NCBI RefSeq assembly: GCF_005145045.1
Contig: NZ_CP039694.1
Span: 248,001-312,000 of the forward strand
Source: Agrobacterium larrymoorei
GTDB taxonomy: Bacteria > Pseudomonadota > Alphaproteobacteria > Rhizobiales > Rhizobiaceae
DNA: 64,000 bases
Direction of reading: 5' to 3'
This document shows, piece after piece, positions 25,579-34,632 of the stretch. Each line of letters begins with the position of its first letter. Position 1 is the first letter of the stretch. A program made the position numbers and the translations under genes. The notes under the pieces are model-generated. The model worked only from the letters and a program-made list of their open reading frames with translations. It had not been told where the DNA came from and did no database searches.

Positions 25579-27223
25579 GGCTCTGACGCAATTTCGATGA
25601 CATTAGGGCGCTCCGACAATACGTGCCTCGAGCAAATCCAGCTTCCCGCGTCCGTACATCTGTCGTTTGATGAGTTTAAGCTTGGTGATCTGTCCCTCAG
25701 TTTGGCCGTTCGACCACATTGAAGTTATTGCGTTCTGGACCGCCGCCCGGTCGCGGATTATGCCGTTGGCAAACGACGCGACCAAGCTTCTTGCGGCGCG
25801 GTCGATCCAAGTTTCCAGATCATCTTTGGACTTGCTGCGTAGCATTTTGTGGAAGCTCTCGACGACATCCCTGGCCTCAACAAGATCTGGTAGCCTCTCT
25901 TCGATGGCGGCGACGGTCACCGTTTGGGCTTTGGTCAAGTTGTTGCGTTCAAGCGTCATCAGGCGGACGATGGTACGAGCGGCCGGCGCATGCCCGAGTC
26001 CGTTCTCGGCCTTTTCGGCACGCCTTCGCCGCGTCGCCCATTCGGTGACAACCCGGAGACCGCCGCCGAAGCCAGCCAACCGTAGCTGCCGCCAAAGTTC
26101 AGCGCCGTTTCGCAATCCGGCGTCCCATTGCGCTTCAAGCCAAGGCAGATGCGGTTCCAGGGAAGTTTGCCGGACCCGAAAGATGTCGGTCCGTTGACCG
26201 CGAACGACACTGCGAACCAGCTTTCGGCTGTGTCCGGTCCTGCGCACGATCTCCTTGATGGATACGCCTTCTTTGACGAGATCACGGATGACGGCGTCTG
26301 CCTCTTCACGCCGCAGATATCCCTCATATTGCAGGCGCTCGGCGGCAGTCAGAAGCTTTGGATTTATTGTTGCTGTGCCGATTGCAACGCGGACCTGCCG
26401 CATCGACTTGCGAACAGCGTCAAGAAAGGCGTGGCTGGCGTTTTCCATAAGATGCCAGAGGTCGGCGACCTGTTTGGCGTGTGGCAGAGCTTGTGCAGCG
26501 GCCTGCGCATACCCGCCGCCGCGGTCTCGTGCGACGATCTCGATCTGTGGATAATCGACCAGCCAAGCCTTGGCGGTCGAGGGTTCTCGGTCAGGCAACA
26601 ACGCGATCGTCTTTCGTCGTTCGAGATCGCAAATGATCGTGCCATATCGATGATTGCGACGCCATGCCCAATCGTCGATGCCGATCACTGTCAGCGCCGT
26701 TGGCGGCGGGCGATCATATCGGCGAACGGTTCGTAGCAGCGTATCATTGCTCACCGGAAGTCCGAGACGATCGGCAAACCGTGTGGCCGGGCGACCACCT
26801 AATGCAAGAGCGAGATGCTGTACCAAGCAGTCCAGACGGACCGTTCGACGGGCCATGGGGCGGATCACACCATCGCCGAAGCGCTCGGCGAAAATCTTTC
26901 GATGGCAATTGGCTGCACAACAGACGAAGCGCCGGACCGCCAGGCGCAATTCGATCCTTCGACCAGCACAGGGAAGATCGGCAATTATCCGGTGGTAGCG
27001 ACTATGAATACGACGTGAGACGCTACCGCATTGTGGACATCTGCAATCTGCTGAACGACCACATGCGGCAACGACGATCGTGTCGGCAGATTGATGCATC
27101 GATTCAACGCTTAACTCGGCAGGGATCAGATCGGAAAGTCGAAATTTGGCTTGCATGGCGCTGATTCTCTATTGGAAACCAAGCCAATTGAGCAACAAAC
27201 ATCATCGAGAATGAGTCAGACCC
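25579..27223 (-). mobile_element. ISL3-family insertion sequence without target duplication
   Basis: A 1645-bp element with one transposase gene. The left end begins GGCTCTGACGCAATTTCGAT and the right end, reverse complemented, begins GGGTCTGACTCATTCTCGAT (16 of 20 identical). The flanking 8-mers (TGAATATT and CCGGGTAC) differ, so the usual 8-bp duplication is absent. The left flank is the cut SBP56 gene; the right flank is unrelated DNA with a VOC remnant. This is consistent with an adjacent deletion or recombination between two copies. Confidence 0.85.
25603..27156 (-). CDS. ISL3-family transposase
   Basis: A 517-residue DDE transposase of the ISL3 family (PF01610). The N-terminal zinc-finger-like region has CPQCGSVSRRIHSRY and VCCAANCHRKIF. 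The catalytic core has IGIDDWAWRRNHRYGTIICD with the first Asp, then VARDRGGGYAQAAAQALPHA with the second, and the C-terminal WSNGQTEGQITKLKLIKRQM with the Glu. Length is intact, so the protein may be functional. Confidence 0.94.
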   Translation of the reverse strand: MQAKFRLSDLIPAELSVESMHQSADTIVVAACGRSADCRCPQCGSVSRRIHSRYHRIIADLPCAGRRIELRLAVRRFVCCAANCHRKIFAERFGDGVIRPMARRTVRLDCLVQHLALALGGRPATRFADRLGLPVSNDTLLRTVRRYDRPPPTALTVIGIDDWAWRRNHRYGTIICDLERRKTIALLPDREPSTAKAWLVDYPQIEIVARDRGGGYAQAAAQALPHAKQVADLWHLMENASHAFLDAVRKSMRQVRVAIGTATINPKLLTAAERLQYEGYLRREEADAVIRDLVKEGVSIKEIVRRTGHSRKLVRSVVRGQRTDIFRVRQTSLEPHLPWLEAQWDAGLRNGAELWRQLRLAGFGGGLRVVTEWATRRRRAEKAENGLGHAPAARTIVRLMTLERNNLTKAQTVTVAAIEERLPDLVEARDVVESFHKMLRSKSKDDLETWIDRAARSLVASFANGIIRDRAAVQNAITSMWSNGQTEGQITKLKLIKRQMYGRGKLDLLEARIVGAP

Positions 27224-27283
27224 CCGGGTACATGCCGATTTCAGGACCTTCGACCTCGACGCGGAAATCAAAAAACCTGGTTG

Positions 27284-27384
27284 CTCTCGGCGCCGAGCAT
27301 TTCCAGACATTCGACCTGTCTCACATACGATATGCGCGACGGGCTGATCCCGAGGGCAACAAGTTCGATGTTGTTCAGAGCTGA
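27284..27384 (+). pseudogene. VOC/glyoxalase-like C-terminal remnant
   Basis: About 33 codons reading VALGAEHFQTFDLSHIRYAR then ADPEGNKFDVVQS before a stop. The DPEGNKFDVV ending is the usual last strand and metal-ligand region of VOC proteins. Upstream sequence towards the ISL3 end is not in frame with a full domain, so this is a leftover of a truncated gene. Confidence 0.45.
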
Positions 27385-27580
27385 TTGGCACGAAGTGTCA
27401 GTCGATCGCTGGGGCGGCCCGGACCGCGACAGCAGGTGAATTGATAAGGCTACTGTCGCTGGTCCCGCCTTTAGGCGGGATTGATGTTGTCTAATCGGCA
27501 GCACACTACGTAATTCCAAAGATGTCCGAGTTCGTCGTAACGCTAACCGGAAAACACAACACTAAATCACTCGCGTGAGT

Positions 27581-28495
27581 TCACGCGTTGGCAGCGTAGC
27601 GCTCAAGATTGTCTTCAAGGACCTCCAGCATCTGATCTCGGCGTGGATCCCGGACGGCCTTAACCCAGGCGACGGCGAGAGGTAAGCGGTCGGGCCTTCC
27701 CTTTTCCGTCACGCGCAGGGGGATATATTTAACGCCATCCAGCACAAGTTTTGACGTCCAGCGGGGCACCAATGCAGAACCGATACCTGCGGCAACAAGA
27801 TTGATGATCGTCTGTTTCTCGTCAGCAACCTGGGCGATACAAGGCCGCAGACCGGCCTCTGCGAACATTCCGAATGTCAGATCGTGACTGTGCGGCCGCG
27901 AGCGCCGTTCAGGGACGATAAGCGGCTCGTCGGCAAGATCGCCGATCGAAATCTCCCCTTGTTGCGCCATCGGGCTATGGACTGGCACCGCAACGACGAC
28001 ACTTTCCGAAAACAGCCTTTTTATCGAGAGGTTGCGACTGAGCTTTTCGCGCGGCCTAATCAATACCAGATCGAGGCGGCCTGCCAGTAGCTTCGGTATC
28101 AGCCGAATCGATTTGTCTTCCATAAGCTGTGTCGAGGTTTCAGGTGATCGCTCACGGAAATCGTGCAGCAATTGAGGCACCAGGCCCGCCGCTGCACTAT
28201 CGATTGCACCGATGCGCAATACATTTGTCTGGTGCGGACGTGACGTTCGAAAACGATTTGCCACGGTTTCGAGGCGGCCAAAGAGAGGCTTCACCTCCCT
28301 CAGCAACATGACGCCGTCGTCGGTTAAGTCGACGCTCCTTGTCGTTCGGGAGAGAAGCTTGGTTCCGAGTGATTCTTCCAGCAGCCGTACATGGCGACCG
28401 AGGGAAGCGGGTAACATGCCGGTTTTTTGCGCCGCTTTGCCAAAATGCAGTTCCTCGGCGACCGCGACAAAGCATCTCAGTTGTTCCAGCTCCAT
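27581..28495 (-). CDS. ttuA: TtuA-type LysR regulator of tartrate utilisation
   Basis: A 304-residue LysR protein with an N-terminal HTH (CFVAVAEELHFGKAAQKTGM) and a substrate-binding domain (LRIGAIDSAAAGLVPQLLHD). It is divergent from the ttuBCD genes, with 122 bases between, which is the position of the regulator in the A. vitis tartrate system. The name rests on this context. It probably activates ttuB-E in the presence of tartrate; the palindrome at 28514-28529 lies in the shared promoter region. Confidence 0.82.
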   Translation of the reverse strand: MELEQLRCFVAVAEELHFGKAAQKTGMLPASLGRHVRLLEESLGTKLLSRTTRSVDLTDDGVMLLREVKPLFGRLETVANRFRTSRPHQTNVLRIGAIDSAAAGLVPQLLHDFRERSPETSTQLMEDKSIRLIPKLLAGRLDLVLIRPREKLSRNLSIKRLFSESVVVAVPVHSPMAQQGEISIGDLADEPLIVPERRSRPHSHDLTFGMFAEAGLRPCIAQVADEKQTIINLVAAGIGSALVPRWTSKLVLDGVKYIPLRVTEKGRPDRLPLAVAWVKAVRDPRRDQMLEVLEDNLERYAANA

Positions 28496-28513
28496 GACGC
28501 CTCATAATATCAA

Positions 28514-28529
28514 ATAATTATATAATTAT
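28514..28529. promoter_or_regulatory. 16-bp AT palindrome between ttuA and ttuB
   Basis: ATAATTATATAATTAT is a perfect palindrome 18 bases from the ttuA start and 88 bases from ttuB. It fits the LysR-type T-N11-A pattern and is a candidate TtuA site. AT-rich palindromes can occur by chance, hence modest confidence. Confidence 0.45.
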
Positions 28530-28617
28530 CTGAACATTGGATTTCCGCAAGCGGCAGAATACCGTTTTTGGATGGCGCAGGAGGATGCGTCTCATCGAAC
28601 ATCGGGAGGAGCTTGCT

Positions 28618-29934
28618 ATGTCCAGCGAGTTGGAATCGCGCGTCCTGCGCAAAATTACATGGCGTATCGTGCCATTCATCATGGTTCTTTATCTGATTGC
28701 CTTCATAGACCGAGTGAACATTGGCTTTGCGGCGCTGACGATGAACCAGGATCTTGGATTTTCATCGACTGTCTTCGGCGTTGGGGCCGGCATCTTCTTT
28801 CTTGGGTACTTTATTTTTGAAGTCCCTTCGAACCTGATTCTCGACAAGGTGGGCGCGCGCATCTGGATTGCCCGCGTCATGATTACCTGGGGTATAATCT
28901 CGGGTGCCATGGCTCTCGTTCAGGGCACGACGAGCTTTTACACTCTGCGCTTCCTGCTCGGCGTGGCGGAAGCCGGATTTTTCCCCGGAATCATTCTTTA
29001 TCTCAGCTACTGGTTCCCTGCCCGTCGCAGAGCGGCTGTAACCGCCATGTTCATGGCTGCCGCACCTCTTGCGACAGCGATCGGCTCTCCAATTTCCGGC
29101 GCGCTTCTCGAAATGCACGGCATTTGGGGGCTGGCTGGCTGGCAGTGGATGTTTATCATCGAGGCTGTTCCTGCCGTCATTCTTGGTGTCGTCGTCCTCT
29201 TTTATCTGACGGATCGCCCCGAGAAGGCCAAGTGGCTCAACGATGAGGAGCGTAACTGGCTGGTTCAGACCATGGAGCAGGAACGTGCGGGCAAGCCGAA
29301 GGCAAGCCATAGTATCTGGGCCGGTCTTGCTGACGTCCGTGTACTGGCACTGGCGCTCGTATACTTCGGCACCTCGGCAGGTCTCTACACGCTCGGCATC
29401 TGGTCGCCGCAGATCATCAAGAGCTTCGGCCTCTCCTCGTTCCACACGGGCCTGATCAACTCCATTCCTGCCGTGTTTGCAGTTGTCGCGATGATCCTCT
29501 GGGCACGCCATTCGGACAAGACGAATGAACGTACCTGGCACGTCGTCGGCGCTTGTCTGCTGGCATCAGCCGGCCTCGCTCTCGCCACCGGCGCAACCAC
29601 AGTCTTCGCCGTCCTCGTTGCACTTACACTGGTCAATATCGGCATCAGCGCATCCAAGCCTCCTCTTTGGAGCATGCCAACCCTGTTCCTGTCGGGCCCG
29701 GCTGCTGCTGCAGGCATTGCAACAATCAATTCGATCGGCAATCTCGGCGGCTTCGTTGGTCCGTCGATGATCGGATGGATCAAGGATACGACCGGAAGTT
29801 TCGCTGGCGGTCTCTACTTCGTATCGGCGCTCCTCGTCGTTTCCGCTGCGGTAACGCTGATCCTTGCTCGCGGCGCTTCGAACCGGGGCACTCCCCCAGC
29901 TTCCACCCAGAACAAAATTCAGATTGGAGAATAA
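28618..29934 (+). CDS. ttuB: MFS tartrate transporter (ACS family)
   Basis: A 438-residue major-facilitator protein with about 12 membrane segments, of the anion:cation symporter family. The opening RKITWRIVPFIMVLYLIAFI then DRVNIGFAALTMN is characteristic, as is the loop FLLGVAEAGFFPGIILYLSYW. It would import tartrate with protons at the inner membrane. The start at 28618 follows a GGGAGGAG ribosome site; an upstream in-frame ATG at 28537 lies in the promoter region. The next gene begins two bases after its stop. Confidence 0.9.
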   Translation: MSSELESRVLRKITWRIVPFIMVLYLIAFIDRVNIGFAALTMNQDLGFSSTVFGVGAGIFFLGYFIFEVPSNLILDKVGARIWIARVMITWGIISGAMALVQGTTSFYTLRFLLGVAEAGFFPGIILYLSYWFPARRRAAVTAMFMAAAPLATAIGSPISGALLEMHGIWGLAGWQWMFIIEAVPAVILGVVVLFYLTDRPEKAKWLNDEERNWLVQTMEQERAGKPKASHSIWAGLADVRVLALALVYFGTSAGLYTLGIWSPQIIKSFGLSSFHTGLINSIPAVFAVVAMILWARHSDKTNERTWHVVGACLLASAGLALATGATTVFAVLVALTLVNIGISASKPPLWSMPTLFLSGPAAAAGIATINSIGNLGGFVGPSMIGWIKDTTGSFAGGLYFVSALLVVSAAVTLILARGASNRGTPPASTQNKIQIGE

Positions 29935-29936
29935 AC

Positions 29937-31025
29937 ATGCGTGAATACAAGATAGCCGCCATCCCCGCCGATGGCATTGGTCCGGAAGTGATTGCCGCAG
30001 GACTTCAGGTTCTGGAAGCGCTCGAGAAGCGCAGCGGTAACTTCAAGATCCACTCCGAGACCTTCGACTGGGGTTCGGACTACTACAAGAAGCACGGCGT
30101 CATGATGCCCGCCGATGGTCTCGAGCAGCTCAAGAAGTTCGATGCGATCTACTTCGGTGCCGTCGGCGCCCCCGACGTTCCGGACCACATCACCCTGTGG
30201 GGTCTGCGCCTGCCCATCTGCCAGGGCTTCGACCAGTATGCCAACGTGCGTCCCACAAAGATCCTGCCCGGCATCACCCCGCCCCTGCGCAATTGCGGTG
30301 CTGGCGACCTCGACTGGGTGATCGTGCGTGAAAACTCGGAAGGTGAATATTCCGGTCATGGCGGACGTGCCCACAAGGGCCTGCCGGAAGAAGTCGGCAC
30401 CGAAGTCGCCATCTTCACCCGCGTCGGCGTTACCCGCATCATGCGCTATGCCTTCAAGCTGGCCCAGTCGCGCCCACGCAAGCTACTCACCGTCGTCACC
30501 AAGTCCAACGCACAGCGCCACGGCATGGTGATGTGGGACGAGATTGCCGCCGAAGTCTCCAGGGAATATCCGGATGTGACCTGGGACAAGATGCTGGTGG
30601 ACGCCATGACCGTGCGCATGACGCTGAAGCCCGAAACCCTCGACACCATCGTCGCCACCAACCTGCATGCCGACATCCTGTCCGACCTCGCCGGTGCGCT
30701 GGCCGGTTCGCTCGGTGTCGCACCGACGGGCAATATCGATCCCGAGCGCCGTTTCCCGTCGATGTTCGAACCGATCCACGGTTCGGCCTTCGACATCACC
30801 GGCAAGGGCATCGCCAACCCGATCGCGACATTCTGGACCGCAGCGCAGATGCTCGAACATCTCGGCGAGCAGGAAGCCGCAGCGCGCCTGATGGCAGCCG
30901 TGGAACGGGTCACCGAGGCAGGCATCCTTACTCCTGATGTCGGCGGAACCGCAAACACCCAGCAGGTCACAGACGCAGTCTGCGAAGCAATCGCCGGATC
31001 GAATATTCTGGTCGCTGCCGAATGA
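29937..31025 (+). CDS. ttuC: Tartrate dehydrogenase/decarboxylase
   Basis: A 362-residue NAD-dependent enzyme of the isocitrate/isopropylmalate dehydrogenase family. The family opening IAAIPADGIGPEVIAAGLQV, substrate region LRLPICQGFDQYANVRP, metal-binding NLHADILSDLAGALAGSLG and cofactor loop EPIHGSAFDITGKGIANP are all present. It oxidises tartrate to oxaloglycolate or decarboxylates it toward glycerate. Members also act on malate. Start at 29937, two bases after ttuB. Codon use here is strongly GC-ending, as for a well-expressed metabolic gene. Confidence 0.94.
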   Translation: MREYKIAAIPADGIGPEVIAAGLQVLEALEKRSGNFKIHSETFDWGSDYYKKHGVMMPADGLEQLKKFDAIYFGAVGAPDVPDHITLWGLRLPICQGFDQYANVRPTKILPGITPPLRNCGAGDLDWVIVRENSEGEYSGHGGRAHKGLPEEVGTEVAIFTRVGVTRIMRYAFKLAQSRPRKLLTVVTKSNAQRHGMVMWDEIAAEVSREYPDVTWDKMLVDAMTVRMTLKPETLDTIVATNLHADILSDLAGALAGSLGVAPTGNIDPERRFPSMFEPIHGSAFDITGKGIANPIATFWTAAQMLEHLGEQEAAARLMAAVERVTEAGILTPDVGGTANTQQVTDAVCEAIAGSNILVAAE

Positions 31026-32290
31026 CCTGGGATGATGTGTCCGCCCGCAAGGTGCTGCGTCGAATTTTCGACGCAGCCGTAGACAGTGCCGATCCGGCCA
31101 AGGTGGTCGCGACACATCTCCCTGAACGTCCTAAAGGTCGTTGTGTCGTCGTAGGCGCCGGCAAGGCATCGGCAGCAATGGCTGCTGCACTCGACACAGC
31201 CTGGGGTGATGTGGAGCTCACAGGGCTCGTCGTCACCCGTTATGCCCATGCGGTTCCCGCAGGTCGCATAGAGATCATCGAGGCAGCTCACCCTGTCCCC
31301 GATGAGATGAGCGTGGAAGCGGCAACGCGCATTCTCGGTTCGGTCGAAAACCTCAGTGCAGACGATTTGGTCATCGCCCTCATTTCGGGCGGTGGTTCCT
31401 CTCTTCTGGTTTCGCCCGCTGGCAACATGACCCTTGCCGACAAACGAGCGGTCAATCAGGCATTGCTTGCAAGCGGTGCAACCATTTCGGAAATGAACAC
31501 GGTTCGCAAACAGCTTTCGAATATCAAAGGCGGAAGGCTGGCGCAGGCCGCATATCCCGCGAAAGTGGTTACGCTGGTCATATCCGATGTACCTGGTGAC
31601 GACCCTTCAGAGATCGCATCAGGGCCCACAGTTGCCGATGACACCACGATCGAGGACGCCAGGGAAATCGTTGCCCGTTACGGACTGGAACTTCCCGCCG
31701 CAGCACAGGACGTGCTTGCACAGGGCGGCTCGCTCGATGCATCCCGCCCACTGAATGCCGAGGTGCGGCTGATTGCATCTCCATCCATAGCCTTGGAGGC
31801 AGCGGCAAAGGTTGCGAAGGCCAACGGTTTGCAGACGCTCGTTCTCGGGGACGCGCTAGAGGGTGAAGCCCGTGAAGTCGGCACCGTCTTTGCAGGCATT
31901 GCCAAATCGACCAAAGCGAAAGGGCTTCCCATCTCCGGCCCTGCGGTCATTCTTTCTGGCGGAGAGACATCCGTCTCATTGCCCAAGGGATCGACCGGCC
32001 GCGGTGGTAGGAATACCGAGTTCCTTCTGAGCCTGGCGATCGGTCTGGACGGATCAGCGAATATCTGGGCCATTGCGGGCGATACCGACGGCATCGACGG
32101 TGTGGAGGACGCTGCTGGCGCCATCATCACTCCGGATACGTTGTCGCGCATGCAGGAGGCCGGCATCTCGCCACGCACCGCCCTTTCCGCGCATGATAGC
32201 TACACCGCCTTCAAGGCCGCAGGCGATCTGGTCGTAACCGGCCCGACGCTTACAAACGTCAACGACATACGTGCAATTTTGATCGGTTAA
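31022..32290 (+). CDS. ttuD: Glycerate 2-kinase/hydroxypyruvate reductase family protein
   Basis: A 422-residue protein of the MOFRL/DUF4147 glycerate kinase family. Motifs are VVGAGKASAAMAAALD, LISGGGSSLLVSP, ISDVPGDDPSEIASGPT and the C-terminal GGETSVSLPKGSTGRGGRNT. In the A. vitis tartrate operon the equivalent was named hydroxypyruvate reductase, but the family's biochemical role is ATP-dependent glycerate 2-phosphorylation. It would take glycerate from the TtuC step to 2-phosphoglycerate. The start overlaps the ttuC stop by four bases (ATGA). Confidence 0.92.
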   Translation: MTWDDVSARKVLRRIFDAAVDSADPAKVVATHLPERPKGRCVVVGAGKASAAMAAALDTAWGDVELTGLVVTRYAHAVPAGRIEIIEAAHPVPDEMSVEAATRILGSVENLSADDLVIALISGGGSSLLVSPAGNMTLADKRAVNQALLASGATISEMNTVRKQLSNIKGGRLAQAAYPAKVVTLVISDVPGDDPSEIASGPTVADDTTIEDAREIVARYGLELPAAAQDVLAQGGSLDASRPLNAEVRLIASPSIALEAAAKVAKANGLQTLVLGDALEGEAREVGTVFAGIAKSTKAKGLPISGPAVILSGGETSVSLPKGSTGRGGRNTEFLLSLAIGLDGSANIWAIAGDTDGIDGVEDAAGAIITPDTLSRMQEAGISPRTALSAHDSYTAFKAAGDLVVTGPTLTNVNDIRAILIG

Positions 32291-32294
32291 ATCC

Positions 32295-32737
32295 ATGTTC
32301 ATTCGCAGCAATCGTCGAGCCAAGATCGTCGCTACGGTCGGGCCATCCTCAAACTCGCCCGAAAAACTGCGGGAAATGTTCCTCGCGGCGTCGATACCTT
32401 CCGGCTCAATTTCAGCCATGGCAGTCATGAGGATCATGCCGCCTCCTTCCCCCATATCAGGGCGCTGGAAAAGGAACTTGGAACGTCCATCGGTATTCTT
32501 CAGGACTTGCAGGGTCCCAAAATACGCATCGGCGTTTTGAGCGAAGGGAAACTTGATCTTCCCAAGGGATCGGCTGTCCGGTTTCTGTGTGGTACGGAAC
32601 CGGGCAAAGGTTTGCTCGACATTCCGCTTCCCCATCGCGAAATCTTCGCAGCCGTGAAGCCTGGGGATGATCTTCTGATCGACGACGGCCTGGTTCGCGT
32701 GCGCACCACGATTGGCTGCTCGGGCCTGTCGGGTTGA
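32295..32737 (+). pseudogene. ttuE: Pyruvate kinase of the tartrate operon, frameshifted and truncated
   Basis: The N-terminal 140 or so residues of a pyruvate kinase, in the place of ttuE. The first frame gives RRAKIVATVGPSSNSPEKLR then FLA. The family sequence GVDTFRLNFSHGSHEDHAAS resumes one base out of frame, so one base is missing near 32386 (CTCGC-GGC). The second frame continues through LQDLQGPKIRIGVLSEGKLD to DDGLVRVRTT at about 32710. There it ends in foreign DNA belonging to an IS5-family remnant. More than two thirds of the protein, including the substrate- and K-binding parts, is gone. A housekeeping pyruvate kinase would have to replace it. Confidence 0.9.
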
Positions 32738-32913
32738 CCTGCTTTCTCTGCATGTGCTTCAAAGATGCGGTTGAAGACGCCGAGCCTGCTCCAGCGGACG
32801 GACCGGTTACAAAGCGTCTTATGTGGACCGTATTCCTTCGCCGCAGGTCGAATGCAGTTGAACTGAGATGGCGTCAGCAAAAACAAATCACTGGTGGCAA
32901 ATCCTCCTATCAT
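32725..32913 (-). mobile_element. IS5-family transposase remnant
   Basis: About 63 codons: an N-terminal SDLFLLTPSQFNCIRP joined directly to AAKEYGPHKTLCNRSVRW and LGVFNRIFEAHAEKAGQPD. In complete IS5-family proteins these blocks are separated by about 30 residues (LSHGIPRVDDRR through GLRWRDAP), so the fragment has an internal deletion as well as a lost C-terminus. It abuts the end of the ttuE fragment. Confidence 0.75.
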
Positions 32914-33045
32914 AAGTGAATCAAAAGAACGTCAGACTGGGAATATGATTGATTAATAGGGCCTGAGCCATTCTAAACTAGTGGATATCGGGGACAGAAC
33001 GCCGTCGTCACGCTCTTCTTAAGCTTTTTGTGCTGAACTCTCCCA

Positions 33046-34098
33046 ATGACGAAGCCACCGAGATCAGAGTCGCTCCTTCGTGATACCGAAGCCCCGATCC
33101 GCTCAAAGCCGCGTCGGAAGCGCAATCCCGCACAGCCACAGCTTTTGATCGATCCGATGCCTGATCGCGTCGAGCCAGCGCTTGCGCAGCTAAAGGCGCA
33201 TCCACCCAAAGGTGACCAGTGGAGCTGGGAGCTCAAATGGGATGGCTATCGTCTGGCCGTCCATCTCGAGCCAACAGGCGTCCGCATCCCCACCCGTGGC
33301 GGCCATGACTGGACGCACAGGTTTCCGGCGATTGAACAGGCCGCCACAGCGCTTGGACCAGCAACGATGATCATCGATGGCGAGGCGGTGGTGCTCGACG
33401 ATGAGGGGCGACCGGATTTTGGCCTACTGCAGAAGTCATTGGGTGCTTCGGGCAGGGCTACCGGTAATCGAGCCTCTGATGCTGTCCTTTACGCCTTCGA
33501 CCTGCTTTATCTGGATGGCCATGATCTCAGAGAGATAGAGTATCGCTCGCGCCGCCATCTTCTTGAAGACACATTGAAGGGATGTGAGGGTGCTATCCGT
33601 GTGTCGGAAACCCTCGACGCCAAACCCGACGTTTTGCTAGAACACGTTCGCAGCCTTGGCCTTGAGGGCATCGTCGGCAAGAACATGGATCAGCCCTATC
33701 GCTCCGGCCGCACCGGCGACTGGGTGAAGATCAAATGCGTTGCGAGCGAAGCGTTCATGATCGTGGGCTTTGAGCCATCGACGGTATCACCTGGCGGCTT
33801 CGCCTCAGTGGTATTGGCTGCCTACCGCGGTGACGAGTTCGTCCACATCGGAAATGTCGGCACAGGCTTCAAGGAAGCTGAGATGACAAAGCTGCGTAAG
33901 ATGCTGGACAGGCTGCGCTGGAAGCAAAAGCAGCCGCCTGTGCCCTACCCCGAAAAATCAGATATCGTCTGGGTCGAGCCAACCCTGATCGCCGAGATCG
34001 AGTTCAGAGCCTGGACTGGAGACGGCAAATTGCGACATGCTTCTTATAAGGGTCTGCGGGAACGGCAGGACAACGCCGACGTTTTCAAGCTCGACTAG
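33046..34098 (+). CDS. ATP-dependent DNA ligase, stand-alone LigD ligase-domain type
   Basis: A 350-residue ATP-dependent ligase like the ligase module of LigD (PF01068 plus PF04679). Motif I ELKWDGYR carries the AMP-accepting Lys64, followed by MIIDGEAVVLDDEGRPDFG (motif III region), AFDLLYLDG, and LEGIVGKNMDQPYRSGRTGD with WVKIKC (motifs IV and V). An OB-fold domain with WVEPTLIAEIEFRAWT and a final GLRERQDNADV follows. A basic Arg/Lys-rich N-terminus precedes the domain. Polymerase and nuclease modules are absent, and no ku gene is in the window. Plasmid-borne ligases of this type are common in rhizobia and may take part in end joining. It is flanked by IS remnants. Confidence 0.92.
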   Translation: MTKPPRSESLLRDTEAPIRSKPRRKRNPAQPQLLIDPMPDRVEPALAQLKAHPPKGDQWSWELKWDGYRLAVHLEPTGVRIPTRGGHDWTHRFPAIEQAATALGPATMIIDGEAVVLDDEGRPDFGLLQKSLGASGRATGNRASDAVLYAFDLLYLDGHDLREIEYRSRRHLLEDTLKGCEGAIRVSETLDAKPDVLLEHVRSLGLEGIVGKNMDQPYRSGRTGDWVKIKCVASEAFMIVGFEPSTVSPGGFASVVLAAYRGDEFVHIGNVGTGFKEAEMTKLRKMLDRLRWKQKQPPVPYPEKSDIVWVEPTLIAEIEFRAWTGDGKLRHASYKGLRERQDNADVFKLD

Positions 34099-34334
34099 CG
34101 AAATGAGTGGCATCCGGGCCCAATTGTCGTAGCGCCAAGTAAGCGAAGCTTCGGTTTAGTTCTGCTCGAGCGCGTCGCAGAAGACTACTTTGGCGACGAG
34201 AGTAAACAAAAATTTAAGCCTGTGGGTGTTAAATACACCTTGAGAGCGAGGTCCGCTCGGACAAAGTAACAACGCAGGGCGTGCTATCTAGTTTGAGCGC
34301 TAAATAGAAAATCCACCGAGATGAACCGAGCTTT
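34099..34334. other. Intergenic DNA between ligase and IS remnant
   Basis: No gene or clear signal seen in this 236-base stretch. Confidence 0.4.
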
Positions 34335-34610
34335 ATGCAAGCCTTGGAGAGACACGATCCGCGACCTCGCCATTGGAATCGCGGTGATGCTGATGATTTT
34401 AGCCGTCATCCGCCGAAAACTTTGAGGCCTGCCCGGCAGCGCAAGCTGATCGACGGCATGCTGGTGGACTGGGGCATATCAATCCGACGGGCCTGCAAGG
34501 TCCTGAGGTTCGACACCTCGACATACCACTACAAGTCCCGCCGCACCGGACAGGCCCCACTCGAACGACGCATCAAGGAGATTTGTGAGACACGCGTGCG
34601 GTATGGCTAA
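34335..34610 (+). mobile_element. IS3-family OrfB N-terminal remnant
   Basis: The segment LRPARQRKLIDGMLVDWGIS then RRACKVLRFDTSTYHYKSRR and ERRIKEICETRVRYG is the N-terminus of an IS3-group (IS407-like) OrfB transposase. It stops directly after ETRVRYG, where complete proteins continue with YRRVHVLL and the DDE core. Only about 60 of 270 residues remain. Sequence before residue 30 is not family-like. Confidence 0.7.
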
Positions 34611-34632
34611 CCATGGAACCAACCTCCCGAGA

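Noticed and set aside
34335..34610. Complete small gene
   Set aside because: The frame matches only the start of an IS3-family OrfB and stops where the catalytic core should begin, so it is listed as a remnant.
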